From: an uncultured Lachnospiraceae bacterium
GTDB taxonomy: Bacteria > Bacillota > Clostridia > Lachnospirales > Lachnospiraceae
DNA length: 53,644 bases
Direction: 5' to 3'
NCBI GenBank assembly: GCA_934437985.1
Contig: CAKSBI010000011.1
Location: 1 to 53,644 of the forward strand
Shown here: positions 53,551 to 53,644 of the stretch, in pieces
Layout of the letters: every line of letters starts with the position of its first letter
Position numbering within the stretch: the first letter of the stretch is position 1
Position numbers and translations under genes: made by a program
Notes under the pieces: model-generated
What the model saw: the letters and a program-made list of their open reading frames with translations, nothing else
Told to the model about the DNA's origin: nothing
Databases searched by the model: none

Positions 53551-53644
53551 CTACCCATTGTCTTAAGCCAATGGGCTTCCTGCTTCATCGACCTCGTTTC
53601 TACGTTCCACTCCGGTCGGAGCAGAACAAACATCCACCGGATGT
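53546..53644 (-). mobile_element. IS200/IS605-type element right end with tnpB 3' tail (partial)
   Basis: On the minus strand the frame reads WNVETRSMKQEAHWLKTMG and GSSH, the usual C-terminal end of a TnpB protein, and the DNA continues as the typical right end GGAAGCCCATTGG-CTTAAGA-CAATGGGTAGTTCAC, with a hairpin CCCATTG/CAATGGG. The coding part is cut by the window edge. TnpB is an RNA-guided nuclease whose omega-RNA overlaps this very end; the guide would be copied from the bases just beyond it (53545-53526). The exact cleavage point, taken as 53546, is inferred. Confidence 0.7.

Noticed and set aside
51306..53644. agrBD-type signal peptide genes next to the AgrC-like kinase
   Set aside because: No AgrB-like membrane peptidase or short AgrD-like peptide was found within the window; they might lie beyond the mobile element.

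Overview
The window reads as chromosomal DNA of a low-to-medium-GC anaerobic Firmicute, most likely a gut or rumen Lachnospiraceae. The signs are a RicT/YaaR/HolB/TrmN6 housekeeping cluster, a cysE-cysS-mrnC-rlmB-sigH block behind a cysteine T-box, BspA-type LRR and lysine-rich Ig-like surface proteins, an Rpn-family PD-(D/E)XK protein and an oleate hydratase. No species can be named from sequence alone.

Layout. 90-7246 (minus): yaaO-like decarboxylase, a guanylate-kinase-like gene, yaaR, holB, ricT, a trmN6-like gene and nadE, a rearranged version of the Bacillus yaaO-to-yabB cluster. 7407-8683: a 27-bp repeat array, a lone glucose-type EIIA and a decayed FAD/Rieske oxidoreductase. 8700-16546 (minus): three large secreted proteins (Ig-like plus esterase, CBM9-like array, BspA-like LRR), with gene debris and terminators between. 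16693-21224 (plus): duplicated 26-bp repeat, promoter, Cys T-box, cysE, cysS, mrnC, rlmB, sigH, and a tRNA-Thr that overlaps the sigH stop. 21311-27128: small membrane proteins, a lone araA, an HD-GYP-REC protein and a pseudouridine synthase. 27152-27317: a fold-back, MITE-like palindrome. 27374-34125 (minus): pstSCAB-phoU-phoPR with TGTAAA-type boxes, plus a two-helix membrane protein that carries the same 30-bp box. 34319-36921: an Rpn protein and a MocR regulator. 37173-41779 (minus): an ascorbate-type PTS (PRD regulator, IIA, IIC, IIB, HPr). 41885-43678: oleate hydratase.

43870-53644 (minus) is the most unusual part. An AgrC/LytTR-type two-component pair is followed by a terminator and a textbook LytTR-type site (two 9-bp direct repeats, 21-bp period). 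Then comes an operon of a small soluble protein, a 1628-residue surface protein and four short exported proteins. Three of these share one unrecognised C-terminal domain and two others share a second. The promoter of the two-component genes looks like a hybrid: its -35 hexamer is the end of an IS200/IS605-type element whose tnpB tail and presumed omega-RNA scaffold lie at the window edge. I read this as a mobile, signal-regulated cell-surface assembly or adhesion system that I cannot match to a described one.
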